In this document: positions 1 to 8,565 of the stretch, piece after piece
Position numbering within the stretch: position 1 is the stretch's first letter
Layout: each line of letters starts with the position of its first letter
From: a bacterium
GTDB lineage: Bacteria; Zhuqueibacterota; Zhuqueibacteria; Oleimicrobiales; Geothermoviventaceae
NCBI GenBank assembly: GCA_028275345.1
Contig: JAPWUV010000001.1
Location: forward strand, 1 to 64,000
Length of the DNA: 64,000 nt
Direction: 5' to 3'
Program-made: the position numbers and the translations under genes
Notes under the pieces: model-generated
What the model saw: only the letters and a program-made list of their open reading frames with translations
The model's database searches: none
Told to the model about the DNA's origin: nothing

Positions 1-306
1 GCCCAGGGACGCAATGACCAGGTACCGGTCCTCATATTGGGTTTTGCGGCCCTGGATCCACCGATCCTTGCCGCTGAAAAGAATGAAATCGGCGCCCACG
101 TGTAGCTGCGGCTCGCGCAGGCCGAACTTGATAAGGCACCAGGCACCCGCTCCCACTCCCTGCCCCTGCGTCTCTGCAATGCTCGCCTTCGGGGACGCAA
201 GGGAAGCCCCGAGACCGAAGGCCGATACCCTGACTTGCCCCGTCGCCGCGGGACAAGCCAGTGCGGACGCGACAAGCACACCGACCGCCGCCTGCCATCT
301 CCTCAT
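1..306 (-). CDS. Secreted, probable outer-membrane beta-barrel protein (3' end cut off by window edge)
   Basis: The frame opens with an ATG at 306 behind a strong ribosome-binding site (GGAGGGAGG, 6-7 nt upstream) and stays open to the window edge, about 102 codons. The first 23 residues are a typical signal peptide (MRRWQAAVGVLVASALACPA then ATGQ). The mature part is rich in Gly and in alternating aromatic or aliphatic residues (VRVSAFGLGASLAS, then LHVGADFILF), as in the first strands of small outer-membrane barrels. No family-defining motif is visible, so the function is unknown. It is divergent from the receptor operon starting at 891 and has its own likely promoter at 409-437. Confidence 0.6.
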   Translation of the reverse strand, partial: MRRWQAAVGVLVASALACPAATGQVRVSAFGLGASLASPKASIAETQGQGVGAGAWCLIKFGLREPQLHVGADFILFSGKDRWIQGRKTQYEDRYLVIASLG

Positions 307-408
307 GGGACGCCTCCCTCCACAGATGCCTGCACTTGCTCACAACGTGATCGTCTTCCCTCTGAGGTACGCTTCCCGCTAATGGCGACGCAGATTCTCC
401 CCGCTCGC

Positions 409-437
409 AAGTTACTTCGCTGAAACCCGCGAGTCAA
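409..437 (-). promoter_or_regulatory. Possible sigma70-type promoter for the leftward gene at 1-306
   Basis: On the minus strand TTGACT (-35, 5/6 match) is followed after exactly 17 nt by TAACTT (-10, weak match). It lies about 100 nt upstream of the ATG at 306. The -35 box and spacing are good, the -10 is poor. Confidence 0.35.
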
Positions 438-732
438 GGGGAAAGCCGAACGTGTCGTCGGCGGCTCCCAGGCCAGCCGCTGCCGTCTCGGGAATGTGCC
501 GGGCCTAGCCGGCGCGTGGCGTGTCGCATCAGCTCGCGGTCGGTCGCATCTACTTGCAGCCTTCCAAACAACCCCGGGATGCCCTGTGTGCGCGATGCCA
601 ACCGGGGTTCCCTTTCCTTGCTGGCCGTGGCAAACGGTCGGTAGCAGTTCCGGGCATTTTTTTCCTCTTTCTTCGTGGGGATCTGCTCTGTGAAGGCTGC
701 GTGCAGATCGGGACGGCGATGGAATTTTTGGC

Positions 733-761
733 TTGACTTTCTTACGATCTTGGGTTAGACT
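733..761 (+). promoter_or_regulatory. Sigma70-type promoter of the first receptor module
   Basis: TTGACT (733-738) and TAGACT (756-761) are separated by exactly 17 nt, matching 5/6 and 4/6 of the consensus hexamers. Transcription would begin near 768. The in-frame ATG at 762 touches the -10 box and so cannot be the translation start, which supports the start at 891 and gives a leader of about 125 nt. Confidence 0.6.
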
Positions 762-890
762 ATGAACGTTAGGGGGAGGTCCGCAAAGAGAGGTAGTTCT
801 GGGATGTGGAGATGCTGCGTCACACGACAGTCGGGGGGTCCGCGTGGGTTCCCGCGCTCACGGTATTATTCCAAGTTTGGAGGGTTGGAA

Positions 891-3800
891 ATGCGGATGA
901 AATGGCTGCTCGGCGCTACCTTGATGGTGGTGTGCGGCATGGCCTTCGCTGGCACTACCGGCAAGATCGCCGGGGTGATCACCGATGCGGAGACGGGCCA
1001 ACCGCTTCCCGGCGTCAATGTGGTCGTCGAAGGGACCACAATGGGAGCTGCCACCGACGTTCATGGCCGCTACGTGATCCTCAACCTCCCGCCAGGCACC
1101 TACACAATCCGGGCCTCCATGATCGGGTACGCTCCCGTCACGGTTACGGACGTGCAGGTGAGGATCGACCTCACCACCACCTTGGACTTTCAGCTGACGC
1201 CGCAGACAATCCTGGGCCAGGAGGTGGTGGTGGTAGCCCAGCGACCCGTAGTGCAGCCGGATGTGGCCGCTTCCCAGAAGAACGTGACGGGCCGGGAGAT
1301 TACTGCGTTACCGGTTACACGGCTCACAGAGGCCATTGGTCTTCAAGCGGGCGTCACGTCGGACCTCGGGATCCGAGGCAGCGGATCGGACCAGGCGATC
1401 TTCATGGTGGACGGCGTGGTGCTTCGGGATGAGCGGGATAGCCGTCCCATCACGGGCGTCCCACTGAGCGCCGTGCGAGAAGTTTCCGTCCAGGTGGGCG
1501 GATTCAGCGCGGAGTACACGAACGTGCGTTCGGGCGTGGTCAATGTGGTGACGCGCGAGGGTGATCCGCGCCAGTTCAACGGTACCGTCACCTTCAAGAT
1601 CCGTCCGCCTGGTCCCAAACATTTCGGCATCTCCCCCTTTGATCCCAAGTCCTACTGGTTACGGCCCTATCTTGACGATGCGGTTTGCTGGACAGGGACG
1701 AAGAGCGGGGCCTGGGACGAATACACGCAGCGGCAGTACCCGGAATTCGACGGCTGGTACAAGGTTGCGGCCCGCACGCTGGAGGATGACGACCCGACGA
1801 ACGATCTGACACCGCAGGCGGCGCAGCAGATCTTCAAGTATGAGCATCGAAAGCAGGGCGATATCAAGGATCCGGACTACCTGTTCGACGCCGGCTTCGG
1901 CGGGCCGGTACCGGTGATCGGCAAATACCTTGGCAACTTGCGATTCTTCCTCTCCGGGCGCCGTGAGGAAAACCAGTATCTGATCGAGCTGTCCCGGAAA
2001 TCGCTCCTCGACCAGAGCACGATGTTGCGGCTCTCGGCGGACATCACTCCTTCGATGAAACTGTCGCTGATTGGCCTGTATGGAGAACTGTACGCCGTTT
2101 CGTCCAGCTTCTCGGGCGGGACCTCGTATTTTCAGACCCCCGAGGAGATCGCGGATCAAATGACGACGGGCAGTTTCACTACCCCAACTCGGTACTACAC
2201 GAACATCTACTACTCCCCAACTTCACGTTTCTACCATACTCTCGCGGCCAAGTTCACCCATGTGCTCAGTCCGTCCACCTTCTACGAGGTTCAGATCCGA
2301 CGACAGGGGAAGAAGTATTACACTCGGCCCGGCCGCTACCGCAATACGTCGAAGCTCTACGAAGTCTTCCCGGGCTATTACTTGGATGAGCGGCCGGAAG
2401 GTTTTTCTGAGCAACCCATCTTCGGCATCGACGGTGTCTTCATCATGGGCGGGCCCGTCAGCGTTTCGAGAGATTACAGCCGCTTAGCTACCTACACCGC
2501 CCGAGCCGATCTCGTGAGCCAGGTGGATGCCCGGAATCAAGTGAAAGTGGGGACCGAGTTCGTGTACGACCAGTTCCGCATGTCCTTCGGCCAGTACAAT
2601 GCCTATCTGCCCGAGGGCAACACTTGGACGAGGATCAAGCAAGATCCCTATCGTGGCACCATCTACGTGACGGACAAGATCGAGTTTGAGGGTTTCATCT
2701 CCAATCTGGGACTTGTGCTCGAGTACAGCAATCCCAACGGGAACTGGTATAATGTGGGCGATTACGACCGGGCTTTCTTCTCACAAGCCTACAAGCCGGA
2801 GATGGAGTCTCGGTTCAAGACCCGGCAAGTGAAGACTCGCTGGACATTGAGCCCTCGTCTTGCGATCTCTCACCCTATCACGGCGAGCTCGAAGCTCTAC
2901 TTCAACTACGGCCATTACCGCCAGATGCCGACGTCGGAGAGGTTGTACCGAGTCCAACGGTCGGCGATCAATGCGGTCAACTACATCGGGGACCCGACGA
3001 TGGCGCTGGCCAAGACGGTCTCCTACGAGCTGGGCTACGATCATGCTCTGTCCAGGGATTTGCTCCTCCACCTGTCGGGCTACTACAAAGACATCAGCGA
3101 GGAAGAGTACTGGGTCCGCTACATCAGCTTCGACGGGAAGGTCAACTACTACAAGCTGACTAACAACGCCTACGAAGACATTCGCGGCTTTGAAGTGGAT
3201 CTGACGAAGCTCTGGGGGGATTGGCTGACCGGCAATATCAACTACGAGTACCGCGTGGAGACCTCGGGCTACTTCGGGCGGGCCTACATGTACGAGAATC
3301 CTGCGGACCAGAGGGAGTACGAGCGGCGCAACCCGGAGCAATCGCGTCCGCGTCCGCGTCCGCGATTCAAGGCTTACCTGGATTTCCACACGCCGCGCAA
3401 TTTCGGCCCGAGGTGGGCGGGCCAGTATCCGTTCGGGAACTGGTACGTCAATCTCGTCGGACGCTACACCGCCGGAAGCTGGTTCACTTGGAATCCCAAC
3501 AATGTCCCGGGGATCAGCTACAACGTGCAGCGCAACCCCTACTACAACGTGGACCTCAAGATCTCGAAACTCTTCTCCCTGGGGAAGTTCGATGTGAAGT
3601 TCTTCGTGGAAATCTATAACCTATTCAACTTCAAGCACTTCTCCTGGTTGTCCTTCGTGAACGTCTACGACTACAACTATTACATGTACTCTCTCCACCT
3701 CCCGAAGGACGTGGCGGGGCCCCTCGGCTACTTGTACATCCCTGGGGATGACCGGCCCGGCGACTACCGCAAGGACGGCGTGGAATACCAGCCCATGGAG

Positions 3801-4034
3801 CCGGTCCTCAATATGAATGACACCAGCAAGTTGAACCCGCGGGTGATCTATTACGACTGGAGCAGGAAGAATTACTACCATTACTCCAATGGCGAGTGGG
3901 TTGAGGTTCCAAAGGCGAAGTTGCAGAAGCTTCTGGACGACAAGGCCTACATCGACATGCCGAACCAGACGCATTTCACCTTCCTCAACCCGAGAAGCGT
4001 CTTCTTCGGGATCACCATCGACTTCAGGTTCTGA
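891..4034 (+). CDS. TonB-dependent receptor with N-terminal carboxypeptidase-regulatory-like domain (module 1)
   Basis: A 1047-residue outer-membrane transporter expected to import a ligand using TonB energy. A signal peptide (residues 1-20, MRMKWLLG... ending AFA) is followed by a carboxypeptidase-regulatory-like beta-sandwich (about 24-103; GKIAGVITDAETGQPLPGVN) and a plug domain (about 108-225; FMVDGVVLRDE near 171, SGVVNVVTREG near 214). The rest is a barrel full of aromatic residues, ending in a terminal Phe (ITIDFRF), as barrel proteins do. The start at 891 has GGAGGG 6 nt upstream and a promoter at 733-761. The receptor at 8566 is a clear full-length paralog (shared SGAWDEYT, DDDPTNDLTP and FGGPVPV blocks). 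No SusD gene follows; a large secreted protein does. A (CGTCCG)n run near 3343-3364 encodes an Arg-Pro repeat missing from the paralog. The ligand is unknown. Confidence 0.93.
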   Translation: MRMKWLLGATLMVVCGMAFAGTTGKIAGVITDAETGQPLPGVNVVVEGTTMGAATDVHGRYVILNLPPGTYTIRASMIGYAPVTVTDVQVRIDLTTTLDFQLTPQTILGQEVVVVAQRPVVQPDVAASQKNVTGREITALPVTRLTEAIGLQAGVTSDLGIRGSGSDQAIFMVDGVVLRDERDSRPITGVPLSAVREVSVQVGGFSAEYTNVRSGVVNVVTREGDPRQFNGTVTFKIRPPGPKHFGISPFDPKSYWLRPYLDDAVCWTGTKSGAWDEYTQRQYPEFDGWYKVAARTLEDDDPTNDLTPQAAQQIFKYEHRKQGDIKDPDYLFDAGFGGPVPVIGKYLGNLRFFLSGRREENQYLIELSRKSLLDQSTMLRLSADITPSMKLSLIGLYGELYAVSSSFSGGTSYFQTPEEIADQMTTGSFTTPTRYYTNIYYSPTSRFYHTLAAKFTHVLSPSTFYEVQIRRQGKKYYTRPGRYRNTSKLYEVFPGYYLDERPEGFSEQPIFGIDGVFIMGGPVSVSRDYSRLATYTARADLVSQVDARNQVKVGTEFVYDQFRMSFGQYNAYLPEGNTWTRIKQDPYRGTIYVTDKIEFEGFISNLGLVLEYSNPNGNWYNVGDYDRAFFSQAYKPEMESRFKTRQVKTRWTLSPRLAISHPITASSKLYFNYGHYRQMPTSERLYRVQRSAINAVNYIGDPTMALAKTVSYELGYDHALSRDLLLHLSGYYKDISEEEYWVRYISFDGKVNYYKLTNNAYEDIRGFEVDLTKLWGDWLTGNINYEYRVETSGYFGRAYMYENPADQREYERRNPEQSRPRPRPRFKAYLDFHTPRNFGPRWAGQYPFGNWYVNLVGRYTAGSWFTWNPNNVPGISYNVQRNPYYNVDLKISKLFSLGKFDVKFFVEIYNLFNFKHFSWLSFVNVYDYNYYMYSLHLPKDVAGPLGYLYIPGDDRPGDYRKDGVEYQPMEPVLNMNDTSKLNPRVIYYDWSRKNYYHYSNGEWVEVPKAKLQKLLDDKAYIDMPNQTHFTFLNPRSVFFGITIDFRF

Positions 4035-4047
4035 GGGAGGGTGAGTC

Positions 4048-6123
4048 ATGGCCAACCAATCACGAGGTAAGAGCATGAGGCGATGGGTCGCGTGGTCTGG
4101 CTTCTTCCTTCTGGCATCCCTCTCCTGGCGCTCGTGGGCAGACGAGACCCGCTGGATCGCTGTGGGGATGCTTCACGACTGGTTTTCGAGCGCTGGGTGC
4201 GAGATCGAGGTGGGCCGACGGCACTTGGTATCGGATCAGCAAGATGGGCTGCGCTGGCCGGCCCAGTTCCGGTATCAGGACTGCAAGGCGGCTAAGGCGC
4301 TTTGGATCGGTGCTACCAATTACTACGATCCGATTGCGGGCCAGACCTTCGATTACAAGGTCGTCCACTGCGGTCCTCGCGTGCTGAACGAGGAAAGCGA
4401 GTTCATGCCGGTGCTTTTCAAGATGTACGGCAAGTTCGAGCGTCCCTTGGTGCTGGTGGATGGGATCCCAGCAGGCTTCCTCGATTACATGGATTTCGTG
4501 GATGAGGTAGATCCGAACTTGCCGGCCGATCGGATCCTGTACAATATCGTCAATACCCAGATCGGGATCACGGTGAAGCGGACCATCTACGCTTTCAGCC
4601 AGCAGTACCACAACAACTACTTCATCTACGATTACGTTTTCAAGAACACGGGCATCATCGATAAGAAGGGCACTCGGTATGAGCAGACGCTCCAAGGCGT
4701 GATCTTCTTCTTCCAGTACCGGTATGCAGTTTGTCGGGAGGTAGGTCCGTACGGCTACTACTGGATGCCCCAATCCTCTTCCTGGGGGCACAACACGATG
4801 AATGACAGCATGCTCGTGTACGATCCCCAGACGGGGGAGCCGTACCTCAGCCTATTCTCCTGGCACGGGATCCATTCCAAGGCGGGTTTTGACAACATCG
4901 GGGCGCCGGATATCCGTCCGAATGGCGATGGGCGATTGGGGGCGGCGCAGCATGTGGGGATCGTAGTGCTTCACGCGGACAAGTCGGCCACCGACAAGTC
5001 CCACGATCCGAATCAGCCCACGACGACGCAATTCCTGGGATCGGACGAGCCCATCACCTCCGGGAATGATCCCTTCAATGCGGCCAAGATGGCGGCGGAG
5101 TACGCGGCCATGTCGGCGGGCCATCCCCCGAAGATGCACGCCGATGCGGTGATGGAATCGGGGCAGGCTGCGGACATCTGGGGCTCGACGCCCGGCGGTT
5201 TTTCCCACTGCGCCGGTTTTGGCCCCTACACTCTTGCTCCCGGGGAAAGCATCCACATTGTGATCGCGGAAGGCGTGGCGGGCCTCAGCCGCGAGAAGTG
5301 CATCGAGATCGGTTCCAAGTGGCTCAAGAATCAGGGGCCGTTCATCCTCCCGGATGGCTCGACGGCTGCGAATCGGGACGAGTACAAGGACAAGTGGGTT
5401 TTCACCGGGCGGGATTCCCTCAAGAAAACCTTTGAGCGCGCCATCATGACCTACAAGCTCAACTACAACATCCCGCATCCGCCTCCTCCGCCGAAGATGT
5501 TCGAGGTCACGGGTGGAGGGGACCGGATTATGCTCAGATGGTCGAGTGAGCCGGAGTCCTGGCCTGGTTTTGCGGGCTACCGGATCTATCGCGCCATCCA
5601 TGTTCCGGACACCTTGTACCAACTGATCTACGAGTGCGGTCCCGGGGTCCATCAGTACGACGACTTCGGCGCATCGCGGGGCTTCGACTACTACTACTAC
5701 ATCACCAGTGTGAGTGACCCCTCCGTGAATGTCACTCCCGCCAATCCTCCTGGCCCGCTGGAAAGCAGCATGTTCTATACAAGGACCAACGAACCGGCAC
5801 GGCTCAAGCGGCAAGCGGGTAAGAGCCTGGCCGATATCCGCGTGGTGCCGAACCCGTACAACATCCGGGCGCGCGACCTGCAATATGGGTACGGCGCGCC
5901 GGATCGGATCATGTTCCTCGACATACCTCCCGTCTGTACCATCAAGATCTTCACGGAGAGGGGTGATCTGATCGAAACCATTGAGCACACCGATGGCAGC
6001 GGGGATGAGGCGTGGAATTCCATCACCTCATCCCGCCAGGTGGTGGTGAGCGGTGTGTACATCGCCTACTTCGAGACGCCGGACGGTCAGAGGACCTTCC
6101 GGAAGTTCGTGATCATTCGATAG
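4048..6123 (+). CDS. Large secreted protein with Fn3-like domain and T9SS-type C-terminal domain (module 1)
   Basis: A 691-residue exported protein of unknown function, 13 nt after the receptor, with GGAGGG in front of ATG 4048 (a second usable ATG is at 4075). A hydrophobic signal segment lies around residues 12-31. Residues ~35-475 are a large domain I do not recognise, with conserved blocks such as AFSQQYHNNYF, GFDNIGAPDI and ADIWGSTPGG. An Fn3-like module follows (~482-570: DRIMLRWSSEPES, GFAGYRIYRA, FDYYYYITSV). The last ~98 residues start with VVPNPYN and end RKFVIIR, a variant of the T9SS type A / FlgD-like sorting domain. The protein at 11613 is a full-length paralog sharing these blocks. 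Its fixed place directly behind a TonB receptor suggests a surface partner of that receptor, in the position SusD usually takes; that is inference. Confidence 0.8.
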   Translation: MANQSRGKSMRRWVAWSGFFLLASLSWRSWADETRWIAVGMLHDWFSSAGCEIEVGRRHLVSDQQDGLRWPAQFRYQDCKAAKALWIGATNYYDPIAGQTFDYKVVHCGPRVLNEESEFMPVLFKMYGKFERPLVLVDGIPAGFLDYMDFVDEVDPNLPADRILYNIVNTQIGITVKRTIYAFSQQYHNNYFIYDYVFKNTGIIDKKGTRYEQTLQGVIFFFQYRYAVCREVGPYGYYWMPQSSSWGHNTMNDSMLVYDPQTGEPYLSLFSWHGIHSKAGFDNIGAPDIRPNGDGRLGAAQHVGIVVLHADKSATDKSHDPNQPTTTQFLGSDEPITSGNDPFNAAKMAAEYAAMSAGHPPKMHADAVMESGQAADIWGSTPGGFSHCAGFGPYTLAPGESIHIVIAEGVAGLSREKCIEIGSKWLKNQGPFILPDGSTAANRDEYKDKWVFTGRDSLKKTFERAIMTYKLNYNIPHPPPPPKMFEVTGGGDRIMLRWSSEPESWPGFAGYRIYRAIHVPDTLYQLIYECGPGVHQYDDFGASRGFDYYYYITSVSDPSVNVTPANPPGPLESSMFYTRTNEPARLKRQAGKSLADIRVVPNPYNIRARDLQYGYGAPDRIMFLDIPPVCTIKIFTERGDLIETIEHTDGSGDEAWNSITSSRQVVVSGVYIAYFETPDGQRTFRKFVIIR

Positions 6124-6178
6124 GAGAGCGGCGGTGGACGAAATGGGTCCCTTTCAAGTGGAAACGGAGGGTCGAGCG

Positions 6179-7237
6179 ATGGGAAAGCGAGCCTTAGGCC
6201 TGTGGGCGGCGCTGGTCTTCTTGGCGCTGTGGACTTCTTGGGCCGCGGCGGGCAACAAGAAGCTAGCTCAGACAGGCTTTCAGTTCCTGAGCGTTCCGAC
6301 GGAGGCACGTGCGGCAGCCATGGGGGAGGCTTTCACCACCGTGGCCAGCTATTCGGCCTCGATGTTCTACAATCCGGCGAACATGTCGCGCATCACCTCG
6401 CTGGTGGATATTTCGCTCAACCGGAACCAGTGGATCGCCGACATCCAGCACGTGTCGGGGACCATCGCCTTCAACCCGTGGCGAGGAAGGTACGGGGTAC
6501 TGGGATTCAGTTTCCTGAGCGTGGACTACGGGGAGTTCCTCGGCACGATGGTTGACCCGACCACGGAAAAAGGCTACATCGACACGGGGGTTTTCTCCCC
6601 CTCCGCCTTCGCCGTCGGGGTAGCCTACGCTCGTTCGCTGACGGATCGCTTCTCCGTGGGCGGGCACGTCCGGTATTGCTACCAGAAACTGGGGACCAGC
6701 GTGGTGCCGGTGGGGGAGGTGTCGCAGGGAGTAACCCAGAAGATCAGCAACGAGATCGGCGTGCTCGGTTTTGACTTCGGGACGCTCTACCGAACCGGAT
6801 TCAAGACGCTCGCCTTCGGCATGAGCGTGCGCAACTTCTCCAAGGAAATCAAGTACCAGCGCGAGGGGTTCCAGCTGCCGCTCACCTTCCGCATCGGCCT
6901 GAGCATGGAAGTGCTGGAGCTGTTCCTGGGTGAGAATGACGTGCACAAGCTGCTCGTTTCCGTCGATGCCAGCCATCCGCGCGATTATCCCGAGCAGATC
7001 AGCGTCGGCGCAGAATATACCTTCCTGGGACTTTTGGCCCTTCGAGGAGGGTACACGACCGGGTATCGGCACACCGAGGAAGAGAAGGGCAAGTACGGGG
7101 ACCCCGATCGGGGTCTGAGCTTGGGATTCGGAATTCAGAAGTCCTTCGGGGATCATCTGATTGCCTTCGACTATGCGTACATCCCGTTCGGCGTCTTCGA
7201 TCCGGTGAAGTTGATGTCGTTCCGCCTTGTCTTTTGA
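6179..7237 (+). CDS. PorV/PorQ-family outer-membrane protein
   Basis: A 352-residue protein with a signal peptide (MGKRALGLWAALVFLALW ... AAAG) and the family N-terminal signature: GFQFLSVPTEARAAAMGEAF followed by FYNPANMSRI (about residues 32-68). The remainder alternates short amphipathic strands, as expected of a 14-strand FadL-like barrel. PorV members are the outer-membrane shuttle of the type IX secretion system, taking substrates from the translocon to the attachment complex; others in the family act as generic barrels. ATG 6179 was chosen over GTG 6134 because GGAGGG lies 8 nt upstream and it starts the signal peptide. It sits between the secreted protein and the lipoprotein of module 1; module 2 has no copy, so one PorV may serve both. 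Confidence 0.85.
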   Translation: MGKRALGLWAALVFLALWTSWAAAGNKKLAQTGFQFLSVPTEARAAAMGEAFTTVASYSASMFYNPANMSRITSLVDISLNRNQWIADIQHVSGTIAFNPWRGRYGVLGFSFLSVDYGEFLGTMVDPTTEKGYIDTGVFSPSAFAVGVAYARSLTDRFSVGGHVRYCYQKLGTSVVPVGEVSQGVTQKISNEIGVLGFDFGTLYRTGFKTLAFGMSVRNFSKEIKYQREGFQLPLTFRIGLSMEVLELFLGENDVHKLLVSVDASHPRDYPEQISVGAEYTFLGLLALRGGYTTGYRHTEEEKGKYGDPDRGLSLGFGIQKSFGDHLIAFDYAYIPFGVFDPVKLMSFRLVF

Positions 7238-7285
7238 GGGACCTGAGGAGTGCTCTGGCAGACTCTTCGAAATAGGAGAAAGACC

Positions 7286-8482
7286 ATGAGGGCGTCGCTT
7301 GCCAGGGTGTGGGCACTGGTGACGGTGGGTTTGGTCGTAGCAGCGCTTTCCGGTTGTGAGAACAAGTACCCGGAGAGCATCTACGATCCCAACTTCAAGG
7401 GAGCACCAACGCCCGAGATCACCGCCCTGATCCCGCCGGACAGCGCGTTGGCGGGCATCGGGAAGATCGTCATCAGGGGCAAGAACTTTTCGACGGATCC
7501 CGCCAAGAACTTCGTCTTCTTCGGGAAGGTGCAGGCCCGGGTCCTCAGCGCGAGCGAATCCGAGCTGCAGGTGAAGACTCCGAACTTGGTTGGCGACTCG
7601 ATCCAGGTCAAGATTGCGGTTCACGGGGCCCTTCTCTTCAGCAATATCGTGAGATACAAGCTCGTGCAGGCGATTTGGGACTGGGGAGGCTTTCTCGCGG
7701 CGGACGATCCTTGGGCCATCACCTGTGACGCCAGCGAGAACCTCTACGTCGGCTTGACCAGCAAGAACATCGACAGGGTGAGCCCGAGGAATCAGCGTTC
7801 GACCTACGGCACGATGCCGTTCATCAAGGCCACGGGAATGAAAATGGGACCGGGGGGCTACCTGTACGTGGCCCGAGGCACCAAGACGCTCTATCGCCTC
7901 GCCCCAGGGGGTGGAACCGCTGCGAAATGGATCGACGCGCCAGACAAGATCAATGATTTCGATTTTGCCCCCTCCAAGTCGATGTATGCGGGAGGCGACG
8001 GGAACTTCTTGTACCTGATTCGGCAGGATGGCTCGGCCAGTCAGGCGGCAGCCTACACCAAGGTGAATATTCGCTCGGTGCGGGTTTTCGACGGGTTCGT
8101 GTACGTGGCGGGCGATACCGCCGGTCGTTCCTTCGTATGGCGCAATCAAATCCTCGCTGAGGATCAGTTGGGGCCGAGGGAGGTGTACTTCGACTGGAAC
8201 GGAAGGGTTGACCCCTCGTCGCGGGTCTATGCTATCACCTTCTCGCAGGACGGGGATATGTACGTGGGCACGGACAACGCCTACGGGATCGTAATCGTGC
8301 ACCCGGACGGAAGTTTCGAACCCCTCTACGAGGGCCTGATCAAACCCTACGTCTATTCGCTCGCCTGGGGCACCGGCACCTTCTTGTATGCGAATCAGAG
8401 AAACGACACGGATCCATCTCAGAAGAGGATGATGCGGATCAACATTTTGAAGCCGGGTGCTCCGTATTACGGGCGCGAGTGA
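7286..8482 (+). CDS. IPT/TIG-domain lipoprotein with beta-propeller (module 1)
   Basis: A 398-residue lipoprotein. The signal peptide ends in a canonical lipobox, LSGC, with the lipidated Cys at residue 24. An IPT/TIG immunoglobulin-like domain follows (~38-120: ITALIPPDSALAGIGKIVIRG, split by a conserved GKNF turn). Residues ~125-398 are a repeat-containing region like NHL/SMP-30 propellers, with blades marked by GPGGYLYVARG, DFDFAPSKSMY and FSQDGDMYVGTDNAYG. ATG 7286 has AGGAGAAAG directly upstream. The protein at 13767 is a paralog. The expected position is the outer membrane, as a substrate-binding or scaffold partner of the neighbouring receptor; the substrate is not evident. Confidence 0.82.
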   Translation: MRASLARVWALVTVGLVVAALSGCENKYPESIYDPNFKGAPTPEITALIPPDSALAGIGKIVIRGKNFSTDPAKNFVFFGKVQARVLSASESELQVKTPNLVGDSIQVKIAVHGALLFSNIVRYKLVQAIWDWGGFLAADDPWAITCDASENLYVGLTSKNIDRVSPRNQRSTYGTMPFIKATGMKMGPGGYLYVARGTKTLYRLAPGGGTAAKWIDAPDKINDFDFAPSKSMYAGGDGNFLYLIRQDGSASQAAAYTKVNIRSVRVFDGFVYVAGDTAGRSFVWRNQILAEDQLGPREVYFDWNGRVDPSSRVYAITFSQDGDMYVGTDNAYGIVIVHPDGSFEPLYEGLIKPYVYSLAWGTGTFLYANQRNDTDPSQKRMMRINILKPGAPYYGRE

Positions 8483-8565
8483 TGCAGCCGGTGGTCGTGC
8501 GCACGACATGCTCGGCATCACAAGGACATATGGGAGCACGTTTCGCTGAGGAGGGTCCTTTGCGG

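Larger units (their letters stand above)
307..890. other. Divergent intergenic region, no gene seen
   Basis: This 584-nt stretch separates the leftward gene (ATG at 306) from the rightward receptor operon (ATG at 891). Open frames here are short and lack both a ribosome-binding site and protein-like composition. It holds a likely promoter for each direction (409-437 minus, 733-761 plus) and a T-rich patch near 657-672. The last ~125 nt would be the 5' leader of the receptor mRNA. Confidence 0.6.

Noticed and set aside
762-890. Upstream extension of the first receptor from ATG 762
   Set aside because: The ATG touches the -10 box of a good promoter and the added residues are Arg-rich with no signal peptide; ATG 891 has a good ribosome-binding site and signal sequence.
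3343-3364. Hexanucleotide CGTCCG repeat as a phase-variation switch
   Set aside because: The unit is a multiple of three, so copy changes would only add Arg-Pro pairs and not switch the gene off.
6263-8539. A 758-codon open frame on the minus strand
   Set aside because: It lies opposite PorV and the TIG lipoprotein, is rich in His, Arg and Val without domain text, and has no ribosome-binding site; it is a codon-bias shadow.
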